This document shows positions 8,800 through 17,671 of a stretch of DNA of 64,000 nucleotides, piece after piece. How positions within the stretch are numbered: position 1 is the first letter of the stretch; each line of letters opens with the position of its first letter. The DNA is from JAUIET01 sp039111475 (GTDB taxonomy: Bacteria; Pseudomonadota; Gammaproteobacteria; Pseudomonadales; JAUIET01), in the NCBI GenBank assembly GCA_039111475.1, contig JBCCIP010000026.1, positions 1-64,000 of the forward strand. Direction: 5' to 3'. The notes below the pieces were generated by a model, which did not search any database, was not told the origin of the DNA, and was given only the letters and a program-made list of their open reading frames with translations. Made by a program: the position numbers and the translations under genes.

Positions 8800-9681
8800 A
8801 TGACTGTCAAAACATCTCAGATCGATATCGCTCCGGTCTCTGGCTCGCTAGGCGCAGAAATACGCGGCATCAACTTGGCGTCTGCTGGTCAACAGGAAGC
8901 TGAACGTGTGAGCGAGCTTATTGCTGAGCATCTGGTACTTTTCTTTCCCGATCAGCACCTTACACCGGACGAGCACATCGCGTTTGGCCGCTTGTTCGGG
9001 CGGCTTGAAGGCCATCCTAACTTATCACTGGATGCGCAGCGACCGGAGTTCTTTGAGTTGCATGCGAACGGTGGGCAGGGTGCGATAGCTGACGAGTGGC
9101 ACAGCGATTTAAGCTGCCAGGCGGAACCTGCTATTTTTTCTATCTTGCACATGAAAACTTGTCCTTCGGTGGGCGGCGACACGCAGTGGTCGAATATGTA
9201 TAAGGCCTATGACGAATTGTCTCAGCCTATGAAAGACTTGTGTGATGGGCTGACCGCACTGCATGATGCAAGCCCGCACGGCCACCCTGAGAGAATGGCG
9301 ATTCACCCGGTCATTCGACGCCACCCAGTGACCGGCAAGAAATCCTTGTACGTTAATGAGCACTTCACGCGGCGGTTAGTGGAATTGAGTCTGGAGGAAA
9401 GCGATGTGTTGCTGGCGTATCTGACGCACCACGCCTGTCGAGATCGGTTCGGATTGAGGTACCGCTGGAGTGAGGGGACAATCGCCATGTGGGACAATCG
9501 CTGTACCCAACATCACGTGTTGAATGATTTCGACGGAGAGCGTGTGATTCAGCGGGTGACTGTGATGGGCGACTTTCCCGAAGCAGCCGAGACTTCCTCG
9601 TACAAACCATTTGAAGATAGTTTTAGCGCGAAGATGTGGCGTGATGAACCATTACGCGCTTTTCTAAAAAACCAACACTAA
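8800..9681 (+). CDS. TauD/TfdA family Fe(II)/2-oxoglutarate dioxygenase
   Basis: 293 residues, normal family length. The iron site H-x-D is EWHSDLS (His101, Asp103); the distal His lies in MWDNRCTQHHVLNDF, and the 2-oxoglutarate Arg is in the following ERVIQRV. The N-terminal IAPVSGSLGAEIRGINL is typical of TauD, TfdA and alkylsulfatase AtsK. These hydroxylate a carbon next to sulfonate, sulfate or ether oxygen, releasing sulfite, an aldehyde or a phenol. The nearby sulfatase and TauE/SafE-like exporter make a sulfur compound plausible but not shown. A 266-base spacer without a convincing gene separates it from the sulfatase. Confidence 0.9.
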   Translation: MTVKTSQIDIAPVSGSLGAEIRGINLASAGQQEAERVSELIAEHLVLFFPDQHLTPDEHIAFGRLFGRLEGHPNLSLDAQRPEFFELHANGGQGAIADEWHSDLSCQAEPAIFSILHMKTCPSVGGDTQWSNMYKAYDELSQPMKDLCDGLTALHDASPHGHPERMAIHPVIRRHPVTGKKSLYVNEHFTRRLVELSLEESDVLLAYLTHHACRDRFGLRYRWSEGTIAMWDNRCTQHHVLNDFDGERVIQRVTVMGDFPEAAETSSYKPFEDSFSAKMWRDEPLRAFLKNQH

Positions 9682-9756
9682 ATGCATTGTTCTTGAGCTG
9701 AATACTCAATCAGTGCTTAATCGACAAATCACACATTAAATAAGAGGCGATCAGGC

Positions 9757-10578
9757 ATGAACAGACTTGGTAATAAAATTGCCCTCATCACCGGGGCAGG
9801 TGCGGGCATTGGCGCGCAGATAGCAAAGCGGTTTAAGGAGGAAGGTGCGCAGATCATCATTAATGATGTGCGCATTGATGCTGCAGAGAGTATGGCGAGG
9901 GAAGTCGACGGATCCGCCATTGCAGCAGACGTTAGCGACTCTTCCGCCGTACGCAGTATGTTTGAGCGTGTAAATGCGGAATATGGGCGACTGGATATCC
10001 TGGTCAATAACGCGGGTATTGCGTTTGATGGCAACACCGAGGAACAAACCCGCAGGCTCACGGAAGTGCCTATGCAACAAATGGCTGAATTGCAAGCGGG
10101 TGGTCCCATTGAAACGCATGCGGACGTGACGGTGGACGTCACTGACGAACAATGGCATCGCATGTTAGGTATTCATCTCAACGGCACGTTCTTCTGTTCA
10201 CGCGAAGCGCTGAAAATAATGAACCCGCAAATGTCCGGGTGCATTATCAATATGGGTTCTATCATGGGAACTACGGGTGGTGTCGCGCCCCATTATTGCG
10301 CAGCAAAAGCCGGAATTATGGGGTTTACCCGTTCGCTCGCGCGTGAAGTAGTGACGCGCGGCATACGCGTGAATGCGCTTGCACCAGGATTTATCGATAC
10401 CGAGTTGGTTGAACCGTTTGGAGATGCGCGAAGCTTGATAGAAGCACAAACGCCCATGCTGCGTTTTGGAGATACTGATGATATTGCATGGCCGGCTGTG
10501 TATCTGGCGAGTGACGAGGCAAAGTTTATGACCGGGCAGGTCATTTCGCCTAACGGGGGTTTTGTGATGAGCCAATAA
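9757..10578 (+). CDS. SDR family NAD(P)-dependent oxidoreductase
   Basis: 273 residues, classical SDR. Cofactor motif TGAGAGIG at the N-terminus, NNAG at about 88-91, and catalytic YCAAK preceded by the serine in NMGS. There is an insert of about 40 residues after NNAG (rich in Gln and Thr, about 95-125) that lengthens the loop near the active site. The Asp after the second strand (NDVR) suggests preference for NAD. Start at 9757 has GGCGA upstream. Expected role: alcohol/ketone oxidoreduction in a degradation route together with the MaoC hydratase that follows. Confidence 0.9.
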   Translation: MNRLGNKIALITGAGAGIGAQIAKRFKEEGAQIIINDVRIDAAESMAREVDGSAIAADVSDSSAVRSMFERVNAEYGRLDILVNNAGIAFDGNTEEQTRRLTEVPMQQMAELQAGGPIETHADVTVDVTDEQWHRMLGIHLNGTFFCSREALKIMNPQMSGCIINMGSIMGTTGGVAPHYCAAKAGIMGFTRSLAREVVTRGIRVNALAPGFIDTELVEPFGDARSLIEAQTPMLRFGDTDDIAWPAVYLASDEAKFMTGQVISPNGGFVMSQ

Positions 10579-10700
10579 GCCATTCCGAGGTTACCACTCT
10601 CTCACAACCAAATGCGTATGCCCGAAGGCATCGCTGCCTCGTGTATTGGCATGATATATGCCATAATGTCCGCACACCCACTTCCTGAAAGGAGCGTATA

Positions 10701-11165
10701 ATGGCAAAGACCTTCGTTGACAAAGAACAGATGGTTGACCAGGTTGGTCAAAAATCCGAACCCAGCCCTTGGATCACGATAGACCAAGACCGAATTAACA
10801 CGTTTGCCGACTGTACGGAAGATCATCAATACATTCATATTGATGAAGAAAAAGCCGCAGAAACGCCGTTTGGCGGCACCATTGCCCATGGCTTTCTTAC
10901 CTTGTCGATGCTGGTAAAGCTCAGTGAAGAAATAGGCATTGCGCCAAGTAACACCGTGATGGGGCTGAACTATGGATTCGACAAAATTCGATTTCTAGCA
11001 CCTGTTCGCGCCGGCAAGCGTATTCGAGCGCATGCCGAACTAATCAAGGTTGATCGCAAGGACGAAAATCGTTTTTTGAGCACTCAGAAAATCACGGTTG
11101 AGATTGAAGGCGAAGAAACGCCTGCTCTGGTTGCAGAATGGTTGGGTATGGCGATAACGGGCTGA
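10701..11165 (+). CDS. MaoC-like hot-dog hydratase
   Basis: 154 residues. FADCTEDHQYIHIDEEKA is the hydratase motif of R-specific enoyl-CoA hydratases (Asp and His catalytic), followed by GGTIAHGFLTLSML. Length matches the single-domain MaoC/NodN-like group. Start at 10701 has AGGAG seven bases upstream. Expected reaction: addition of water to a trans-2-enoyl-CoA in side-chain or ring-fragment beta-oxidation. It follows the SDR on the same strand after 122 bases, so it may have its own promoter. Confidence 0.88.
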   Translation: MAKTFVDKEQMVDQVGQKSEPSPWITIDQDRINTFADCTEDHQYIHIDEEKAAETPFGGTIAHGFLTLSMLVKLSEEIGIAPSNTVMGLNYGFDKIRFLAPVRAGKRIRAHAELIKVDRKDENRFLSTQKITVEIEGEETPALVAEWLGMAITG

Positions 11166-11173
11166 TGCACACA

Positions 11174-11207
11174 GCTAAGCCTGGCGCTGATAATGTGCCG
11201 GCTTAGC
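11174..11207. terminator. Stem-loop between convergent genes
   Basis: GCTAAGCC (11174-11181) pairs with GGCTTAGC (11200-11207). It sits between the convergent MaoC and Ddn-like genes and overlaps the stop codon of the latter. No T-run follows on either side, so it may be a weak or Rho-assisted terminator. Confidence 0.45.
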
Positions 11208-11646
11208 GTGTTCCCACCGAGTTGACTGGCGCTAACACGACAAACACCCAGCCTGCTTTTGTATACGGCGCTAAAAAATCAGTGATCTTGCCAATAAATG
11301 ATGGCAATGATTTCGGCTTACGATAGCGCTTACCTTGTTTCATGACAAACGCCTTGGTATTGCGTGGTTTCCCAGCCAGGTAGTAAACGGCCTTGGGTTG
11401 TTTCTCAAGGTTTTTGATCCAATGGGATCTTTCGCCCCGAAACGTGCTAACAAATACGTATTGTCCAAGGCGGGTCGCCGCAAGCGGCGTACTCTTGGTC
11501 TTTCCCGATTTATGCCCGGTGGTTTCAAGCACAATCAAACCTCCCGGCACGAATCTGGGTGAGCCTATTCCTTTGCGTACTGCGGGCTCTACAACCGCAT
11601 TTAGCATACGAAAGAATTCACGTTCCAGTTTTTGTGTGTTGCTCAT
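11203..11646 (-). CDS. Ddn-like nitroreductase / deazaflavin-dependent oxidoreductase family
   Basis: 147 residues, the usual length of the DUF385/Ddn family. GLIVLETTGHKSGKTKSTPLAA is the family's phosphate-binding segment for a flavin or deazaflavin; GERSHWIKNLEKQPKAVYYLAGK follows. Actinobacterial members use F420H2 to reduce quinones, nitro groups or other electron-poor substrates; members outside that phylum may use another flavin or haem-degradation-like cofactors. It starts 10 bases after the P450 stop, so it is almost certainly co-transcribed and may act on the P450 product. No F420 synthesis genes are in the window. Confidence 0.82.
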   Translation of the reverse strand: MSNTQKLEREFFRMLNAVVEPAVRKGIGSPRFVPGGLIVLETTGHKSGKTKSTPLAATRLGQYVFVSTFRGERSHWIKNLEKQPKAVYYLAGKPRNTKAFVMKQGKRYRKPKSLPSFIGKITDFLAPYTKAGWVFVVLAPVNSVGTR

Positions 11647-11656
11647 AAGTTGTATC

Positions 11657-12886
11657 TCAAAACTGGTAACGAACTGGCATTGATTTCAGGCCACCAACAA
11701 ACACGGCTTGCACCCACTCAGGGTCGGCGCTGATTTCCATGTATTTTAGTCGGGGCAACAATTCCTTAAAGAACAACTCCACCTCTAATATCGCAAGATG
11801 CTGGCCCAGGCACATATGCCCGCCATAACCGAAAGCCAGTTGATTTCGATTGTCTCGTTCAATGTCGAACACATCCGGATCGCTGATGGCTTCAGCGTCT
11901 CTATTGGCCGATGGATACCAAAGGCACAGACTTTCTCCGGCCGCAATGTTCTTGCCTTGAAACACTTCATCTTGTGTGGTGGTTCTCATCATGTGCCGAA
12001 CGGGGGATACGTAACGGATCATTTCTTTCGCTGCTTGAGCGCATAATTCCGGGTTAGCCTGCAGTTTGGCCAGTTGTTCCGGGTGATCTAGTAAGGCTTT
12101 CATGCCGCCGCCTACAGTAGCAGCAGTCGTGTCGTGGCCTGCCGTTGCTGCAATAATGAAATAGCTGATTTGATCCAGCTCCTCCATCGGCTCACCGTCA
12201 ACCAATGCGTTGGCCAATACTGTGGCCAGATCGTCTTGTGGGTTAGTCTTTCTGTCTTCCACCAGGCTTTTAAAATAACCGAAGAAATCCAACAACACGG
12301 TGATGTTTGTTTCTGGATCATCCCCTCGCGATTGAGTTGGGTCTGATGATCCAAACAGCTCTTGCGTAAGCTTAAGCATCATCGGCTCCTTTTCTTCGGG
12401 AATGCCAAGAATGGACATGATGACTCGCAATGGATACAGCAAAGATATTTCGCTGACAAAATCGCATTCTCCTCCGAGGTCTTCAAGCTTGTCCACAAAC
12501 TCTTTTGCAATGCGCTCTACTGAGCCTGAAAGTTTGCCTATGGGGCCAGGCTTAAACCATTCGCGAGTCACACCGCGAAGCTTTTTGTGCTTGGGTTCGT
12601 CCATATGAATCAGAGTTTCCAGGCCATTTCTAGTGCCGAACTGATCCAGAAGTGCTTGCTCAAACTCTCTTGGCATGAGTACTGTGCGAGGGTTGTTGAG
12701 AAAGCGGCTATTGTTTTGTGAAATGAACTTTACGTCTTCATGCCGGGTGATTGCCCAGAAAGGCTCGAAGTCTTCGTGATCAACATAGCTCACCGGGTCT
12801 TCACTGCGCAGATAATCAAACAGGCCGTACATAGTGGTTTCATTGCCCATAATAGCTGGGTCCAGCATCTCTGCGTTTCTATTCAT
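11657..12886 (-). CDS. Cytochrome P450
   Basis: 409 residues, a typical soluble bacterial class I P450. The haem loop FGYGGHMCLG places the iron ligand at Cys359. The I-helix motif AGHDTTAA and the K-helix KEMIRYVSPVRH (ExxR) are present. The overall pattern, including MDEPKHKKLRGVTREWF, is close to CYP families that hydroxylate steroids, terpenes or fatty acids. No ferredoxin or ferredoxin reductase lies beside it, so redox partners must be elsewhere. First gene of a two-gene unit with the Ddn-like protein. Confidence 0.93.
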   Translation of the reverse strand: MNRNAEMLDPAIMGNETTMYGLFDYLRSEDPVSYVDHEDFEPFWAITRHEDVKFISQNNSRFLNNPRTVLMPREFEQALLDQFGTRNGLETLIHMDEPKHKKLRGVTREWFKPGPIGKLSGSVERIAKEFVDKLEDLGGECDFVSEISLLYPLRVIMSILGIPEEKEPMMLKLTQELFGSSDPTQSRGDDPETNITVLLDFFGYFKSLVEDRKTNPQDDLATVLANALVDGEPMEELDQISYFIIAATAGHDTTAATVGGGMKALLDHPEQLAKLQANPELCAQAAKEMIRYVSPVRHMMRTTTQDEVFQGKNIAAGESLCLWYPSANRDAEAISDPDVFDIERDNRNQLAFGYGGHMCLGQHLAILEVELFFKELLPRLKYMEISADPEWVQAVFVGGLKSMPVRYQF

Positions 12887-13014
12887 ACTTCTTGCCTTGT
12901 CTTCAATAGTTCATAATTCGGTCTGAGTGGCCAACGTGGCATTCTAGCGCTACCTGCCTTTGCAGGCGAGCAAGAGTGAACAGGTATTCGGTGCTTGTGT
13001 ACAAATCACTATAG

Positions 13015-13854
13015 ATGAAAACCCTAATGAAAAACCTGAATGGAAAAGTAGTGGCGCTGACAGGTGCTGCTTCTGGAATTGGCCGAAGCCTTGCGGTACA
13101 GCTTGCGGAGCTTGGTTGTCATCTTGCAATCGCCGATGTGGATGAGCGCGGTTTGCAAGAGACTGCGGCTTTATTGCCTCAAGAGTGCACAGTGAGCTCA
13201 CATATTGTTGATGTTGCTAATCGAGAACGGGTGTATGCCTGGGCTGAGGAGGTTATTGAGCAGCACGGGCAGGTGGATTGCATCATCAATAACGCCGGTG
13301 TGGCTTCGGTGTGCAGCATCGAAGACATCAGTTTCGATGATTTTGAGTGGGTATTTAACATCGTCTTCTACGGCGTTCTATACGGCACTAAGGCGTTTCT
13401 GCCGCACCTGAAACAACGCCCTGATGCAAACATTGTGAATATATCCAGCGTCAATGGGTTTTTCCCGTTTCCAAATAACGGTCCTTATAACTGTGCTAAG
13501 CATGCGGTCAAAGCCCTGAATCAAACGTTGATCCAGGAATTGCGAAACACAGGTGTGAACGTCACTTCGGTTCACCCAGGCGGTATCAAGACCAACATTG
13601 TGCGTAACGCACGGTTTTCTGAAGAAGACGCCGCGCTGGATGATAAGCAAAGCCGGGTACAGCAATTCGACCAGGTTGCAAAGACATCGCCGGATAAGGC
13701 GGCACGCATCATTATCAGAGGCATGCGCAAAAACCGTAAACGCCAGCTAGTGGGGGCAGATGCGGTTATGCTCGATATTTTGTGCCGGATGATGCCGCAA
13801 GGTTTGTCCGACCTGATAGGTATTTTGTACGAACGACGCACGCAGAGAGCGTAA
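13015..13854 (+). CDS. SDR family oxidoreductase
   Basis: 279 residues. LTGAASGIGRSLA is the nucleotide motif, NNAG near residue 94, catalytic Ser in NISSVNGFF and YNCAK for Tyr/Lys. The C-terminal extension of about 60 residues, rich in basic residues (RGMRKNRKRQLVGAD), is common in the cluster of SDRs found beside steroid and long-chain catabolic genes. An alternative start four codons downstream (13027) cannot be excluded; neither has a strong ribosome site. Divergent from the P450. Confidence 0.88.
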   Translation: MKTLMKNLNGKVVALTGAASGIGRSLAVQLAELGCHLAIADVDERGLQETAALLPQECTVSSHIVDVANRERVYAWAEEVIEQHGQVDCIINNAGVASVCSIEDISFDDFEWVFNIVFYGVLYGTKAFLPHLKQRPDANIVNISSVNGFFPFPNNGPYNCAKHAVKALNQTLIQELRNTGVNVTSVHPGGIKTNIVRNARFSEEDAALDDKQSRVQQFDQVAKTSPDKAARIIIRGMRKNRKRQLVGADAVMLDILCRMMPQGLSDLIGILYERRTQRA

Positions 13855-14404
13855 TGCCTCCGGGTTTATTTGCCAAAAAGACACATTGCTCCATCAAATC
13901 TGAACCAGGATTTATTGACTTTCCCAGTATTACTGTGTTTCTATCAGGCAGCAATTTTTGAATAATATTCAAAATTATGAAGCGTTCCATGACAACGGTC
14001 AGAAGCTCGTTCTCTACTGGTCTACTTACATTTGACTCACAAGTGATAGCGGGCGAAAGCGCAGCAGTCTCTACCCTGCATCTGCAGCATTGTGCCCAAT
14101 ACGGTTGGATGAGGCCTCGGGGTTCTGCGAATGATCACACCTTGCTGGGGGCTGCTTTTGAAAAGGCGTTGGGTCTAAGCGGAGATTCACTGCCTTTTGC
14201 CCGATCCAACAGTAGTGATATGTTAGGAAATCCGGTTTCCTTTGATGCAGAAATCTTGAGTGAGCGCCGGCAATGTCCTCAGGCTGTCACGATAGACCAA
14301 CGAATCGCGACAGCGCGCTAGGTAAAGAATAGATATTTGTTATTATGTTTAAGCATCTACATAAAGACTCAAGAGTCCAGTAGACACAACACAGGAGAGC
14401 ATTA
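13855..14404. other. 550-base stretch without a confident gene
   Basis: Between the SDR and the monooxygenase. A 114-codon open frame (13977-14321, plus) starts MKRSMTTVRSSF and has no family features I recognise; composition is Ser/Ala/Arg rich with no signal peptide. It could be a degraded regulator or chance. The last 60 bases contain the AGGAGA ribosome site for the next gene. No repeat or stem-loop stands out. Confidence 0.5.
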
Positions 14405-16030
14405 ATGGCTTCACAACAAAAAACAGATTATGACGTGATCACAGTCGGTGCGGGCTTTGCCGGGCTGGGTTTGATTCACTCCGTTCGCGAAGCTGGCTTG
14501 TCCATTCGGGTGTTTGATAAAGCGTCTGACATTGGCGGAACGTGGACCTGGAACCGCTATCCGGGTGCGGCCAGTGACAGTGAGTGTTATTACTATTGTC
14601 TGACGTTCTCCAAAGAAATTCTCAACGAGTGGAGTTGGTCGGTTCGCTACCCGGGCTGGGAAGAAAATAATCGTTACATGCATTTTGTGGCAGACAAGTG
14701 CGACATGTGGCCGCATATTCAGCTGAATACTGAGATTTCCAGTGCCGAGTTTCAGGACGTCGGTGGTCATTGGCTTGTAAAAACAGCCGGTGGTGAGGAA
14801 TTCACCTGTAAGTATTTTATTAGCGCGATGGGCATGATTTCAGAACCCGTTATTCCAGAAATAAAGGGTGCTGATAGTTTCAAAGGCCCACTTTTTCATT
14901 CGGCGCGTTGGCCGCAAGAAGGTTTGGACTATGCCGGTAAGCGCATAGGTATTATTGGCACAGGTGCGACTACGGTACAGATGTTGCCGGTTGTTGCAGA
15001 AACTGCGGCGAGCGTCACTGTTTTTCAGCGCACGCCAAATTATGTTTTGCCCGCAGTACAAAAACCAATGACGCCGGAGTGGGAAAAGGAAATCAAAGAC
15101 AACTACGACGAGATTATTGCCAAGTGTCGCAATCATGTCTTCGGCATGGCATTCGATAGCCCGGTAGGCCGAAACGTTGCCGACACCCCGCCCGATGAAG
15201 TGCAGGCTATTTTTGAAGAACATTGGCCACGCGGCAGTTTCCGGTTCGTGTTTGAAACCTTTGATGATTTGTTAGGAAGTGCGGAGTCCAATAAAGCGGC
15301 TGGTGACTTTGTTATCAGCAAAATGAAAGAGCGTGTTAATGACCCTGAGGTTGCAGAAATTCTCACGCCAAAGTACTCGTTTTTCGCGAAACGTCCACCA
15401 CTGGACCACGGTTATTTTGAAGCCTACAACCGCGACAATGTGAAGCTAGTGGACATCGGCGAGCGCGAGCCCATTGTTGAAATCACAGAAACTGGTATTC
15501 GCACCACCGACGGTGAGTACGAGCTGGACATCATTGTTTTAGCGACTGGGTTTCAGGCGTACACAGGTGGTCAGGAAGCCTTGAACATTCGTGGTCGCAA
15601 TGGATTAACCATCCGCGAGAAATGGGATGAAGTGTCATCCTCAATCATGGGTGTGTTTGTTGCCGAATTCCCGAACATGTTTATGATCACCGGGCCACAA
15701 GCACCGTTTGCAAACCTGCCAACCTCAATCGAACAGAACATACTGTACATTGTTGACTGCATTAAGAAGATGGAAGCAGAGGGCTATGATGTTTGCGCGC
15801 CCAAGCAGGACGCGGAAGATGAATGGGTGCAAGAAACTGCGGATATTCACGCGCAGACCATTATGGCGCAGGGTGATAAAGTCAATTCCTGGATGATGGG
15901 TGCTAACCTGCAGGACAAAAATCCAAGAGTGTTGATCTATTTCGGTGGCGCGAATGTGTATTACGACAAAATGCGCGACTCAGCTGAAGCCGGGTTTCCT
16001 GAAGTAGAGTTTGCGCGTACTGGTGCATAA
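14405..16030 (+). CDS. Type I Baeyer-Villiger monooxygenase (flavin-containing)
   Basis: 541 residues. FAD motif GAGFAG at 15-20, then DIGGTWTWNRYPG; NADPH motif GTGATT at about 184. The Baeyer-Villiger fingerprint FxGxxxHxxxW is present as FKGPLFHSARW (159-169), which separates these from N-hydroxylating relatives. Closest in layout to cyclohexanone, phenylacetone and steroid monooxygenases. Expected reaction: insertion of oxygen next to a ketone, giving an ester or lactone, using NADPH and O2. The ATG has AGGAGA seven bases upstream. With the SDRs (alcohol to ketone) and carboxylesterase in the window, an alcohol-ketone-ester-hydrolysis route is conceivable. Confidence 0.92.
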   Translation: MASQQKTDYDVITVGAGFAGLGLIHSVREAGLSIRVFDKASDIGGTWTWNRYPGAASDSECYYYCLTFSKEILNEWSWSVRYPGWEENNRYMHFVADKCDMWPHIQLNTEISSAEFQDVGGHWLVKTAGGEEFTCKYFISAMGMISEPVIPEIKGADSFKGPLFHSARWPQEGLDYAGKRIGIIGTGATTVQMLPVVAETAASVTVFQRTPNYVLPAVQKPMTPEWEKEIKDNYDEIIAKCRNHVFGMAFDSPVGRNVADTPPDEVQAIFEEHWPRGSFRFVFETFDDLLGSAESNKAAGDFVISKMKERVNDPEVAEILTPKYSFFAKRPPLDHGYFEAYNRDNVKLVDIGEREPIVEITETGIRTTDGEYELDIIVLATGFQAYTGGQEALNIRGRNGLTIREKWDEVSSSIMGVFVAEFPNMFMITGPQAPFANLPTSIEQNILYIVDCIKKMEAEGYDVCAPKQDAEDEWVQETADIHAQTIMAQGDKVNSWMMGANLQDKNPRVLIYFGGANVYYDKMRDSAEAGFPEVEFARTGA

Positions 16031-16094
16031 TGCCTGATGATCTTGCGTCGCGAGCGTTAAGATGCGGGGCATTATCATCTCCCAGGCGTAACAT

Positions 16095-16847
16095 TTGGAA
16101 TCATTAATTGGTGTGGGCCCGGTTGAGCTTGCGCTGGTATTTCTTGTCGTCGCAATCGCATCATTATTGCGTTCGTTTACCGGTTTTGGTTTTGCGCTGG
16201 CCGCTGTGCCGGGTTTCTCATTGCTGTTTGCTCCCACAGATGCCGTCGTGCTCAGCGCGTGTTTAGCGCTATCTATTAGCTTTTTCAGCCTACCCACGTA
16301 TTGGCAACATGCATCAATTAAGCCAATGGCGCCTATGCTTGCTATGGCTGCACTGACAACGATCATTGGTGCCTCGCTGCTCAGTTATATTTCCGTACGC
16401 ATGTTTCAAGTTCTGATCAGCACCTCAATCTTCATAGCCTTGTTAGGCTTGTTGCTGAATAAGGCCAGCAGCGGTCGAGAAAGTACGCTATTGCAATGCA
16501 TAGCGGGCGCCGCCTCTGGCTTAATGAATGGCGTTTTGGCGATTCCCGGACCGCCAGTCATCGCCTACGCGATGTTAACCCAGCCGGATCCCAGAAGAAG
16601 CCGGGCCATGCTCATGGTGTTCTTTATGCTGTCGGCTTTGATCGGTCTAGCGTCCTATTTTTTTGCGGGTTTTGTTCGTGGTGAAATGCTGCTTGTTTTT
16701 CTGTTGGCTCTGCCAACGCTTTATGTATTCGATAAATTGGGTTATGCGTTGTTTCTACGCTATTCCAACGAGTTTTACCGAACGGCGTCTATATGGCTGC
16801 TGTTTGGCATGGGTTTATCGATTGGCGTAAAAGCCTGGTCTGGATAG
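16095..16847 (+). CDS. TauE/SafE family permease (sulfite/organosulfonate exporter-like)
   Basis: 250 residues, about eight membrane segments. Two repeats of four helices with the family motif GFGFALAAVPGFSLLF in the first and GAASGLMNGVLAIPGPPVIAY in the second. The frame opens with TTG at 16095; GTG at 16113 is an alternative, and no clear ribosome site decides. TauE/SafE proteins export sulfite or sulfoacetate, though many have unknown substrates. It lies 64 bases after the Baeyer-Villiger gene on the same strand. Confidence 0.85.
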   Translation: MESLIGVGPVELALVFLVVAIASLLRSFTGFGFALAAVPGFSLLFAPTDAVVLSACLALSISFFSLPTYWQHASIKPMAPMLAMAALTTIIGASLLSYISVRMFQVLISTSIFIALLGLLLNKASSGRESTLLQCIAGAASGLMNGVLAIPGPPVIAYAMLTQPDPRRSRAMLMVFFMLSALIGLASYFFAGFVRGEMLLVFLLALPTLYVFDKLGYALFLRYSNEFYRTASIWLLFGMGLSIGVKAWSG

Positions 16848-16888
16848 TGCACGGTGGCTCCAAGCTTATGCCAGTAGCAGCAATATAT

Positions 16889-16905
16889 AGACATAAGTAC
16901 TGTCA
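16889..16905. promoter_or_regulatory. Dyad AGACA-N7-TGTCA, second copy of the 6155 motif
   Basis: AGACATAAGTACTGTCA shares 13 of 17 bases with 6155-6171 and lies 73 bases before the start at 16978. Probably a shared operator, but two copies are weak evidence. Confidence 0.3.
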
Positions 16906-16977
16906 ATAAACTATATTGCAACCGCCATGTTAGCGAATACCGCATTTCTGGAAACCAAACAATTGAGAGGCGATGCT

Positions 16978-17661
16978 ATGGTGAAATGGCTGTTCAGAAG
17001 CTTCTTGATACTGCTGTTGCTGTTTGTGCTGTTGTTCTGGCAGATGTTTTTCTCCGCGCGCCCGCCTCTGATGACTGAGGCGCATACGCTCGCAGGTGAC
17101 GGCAGTGCCTTAAACTACTGCGAACTGCCGATTCTTGATGGCAGTGGTAAGACCGCATCCGAGATACCCAAGGGCAATACACCCGGTTGCGCCTACTCGC
17201 ATTTCCCTTTACCCATTCTTGCCGAGTGCACCCAGCCCTTGGCGAGCAATGCAGCCGACATGCGTGGTTTGTGGGTTGGCGTTGACGGAAAGGTTGGACA
17301 TATTGAGCGTGTTGAGCAATGCGGTCGCCGGGTTGTCATCACGTCAAGCGGTATCATTCATGATGGCGGACCCAACAGCACTGGTGGTGAGAACTCTAAT
17401 GATACCGAGGGCTCGGTATTGTTTACGGTTGGCGAGAAAGACTACTGTGGTCGAACCTCGGCCAGCATGACTTGGAACAACGACGTGCTGGAATTCAATG
17501 TGTTTGGCTGGGGGCCGATTGTTGTTAAGCGGTATATGGATGGCGATCAATTGGTTTGGGAGTATGCCGATGGCAGCGTGACGCGAATGGACCGCCTATG
17601 TACCTTGCCTGAGGACTACAAAGTTCCGCGCAAACGGGGTGCGCGGTACACACTGTTCTAG
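16978..17661 (+). CDS. Hypothetical exported or membrane-anchored protein
   Basis: 227 residues from the ATG at 16978, which has GAGAGG six to seven bases upstream (a longer frame starts at 16927). Residues 5-24 (LFRSFLILLLLFVLLFWQMF) form a signal anchor. The rest is a periplasmic domain with eight or more cysteines, e.g. NYCELP, GCAYSHFPLP, AECTQP, VEQCGRRV and KDYCGRTSAS, likely in disulfides. A RGLWVGVDGKVGHIERVEQCG segment and a DNDVLEFNVFGWGP-like segment suggest a small beta-barrel. I do not recognise the family. Confidence 0.75.
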   Translation: MVKWLFRSFLILLLLFVLLFWQMFFSARPPLMTEAHTLAGDGSALNYCELPILDGSGKTASEIPKGNTPGCAYSHFPLPILAECTQPLASNAADMRGLWVGVDGKVGHIERVEQCGRRVVITSSGIIHDGGPNSTGGENSNDTEGSVLFTVGEKDYCGRTSASMTWNNDVLEFNVFGWGPIVVKRYMDGDQLVWEYADGSVTRMDRLCTLPEDYKVPRKRGARYTLF

Positions 17662-17671
17662 TCAGCCTTTT

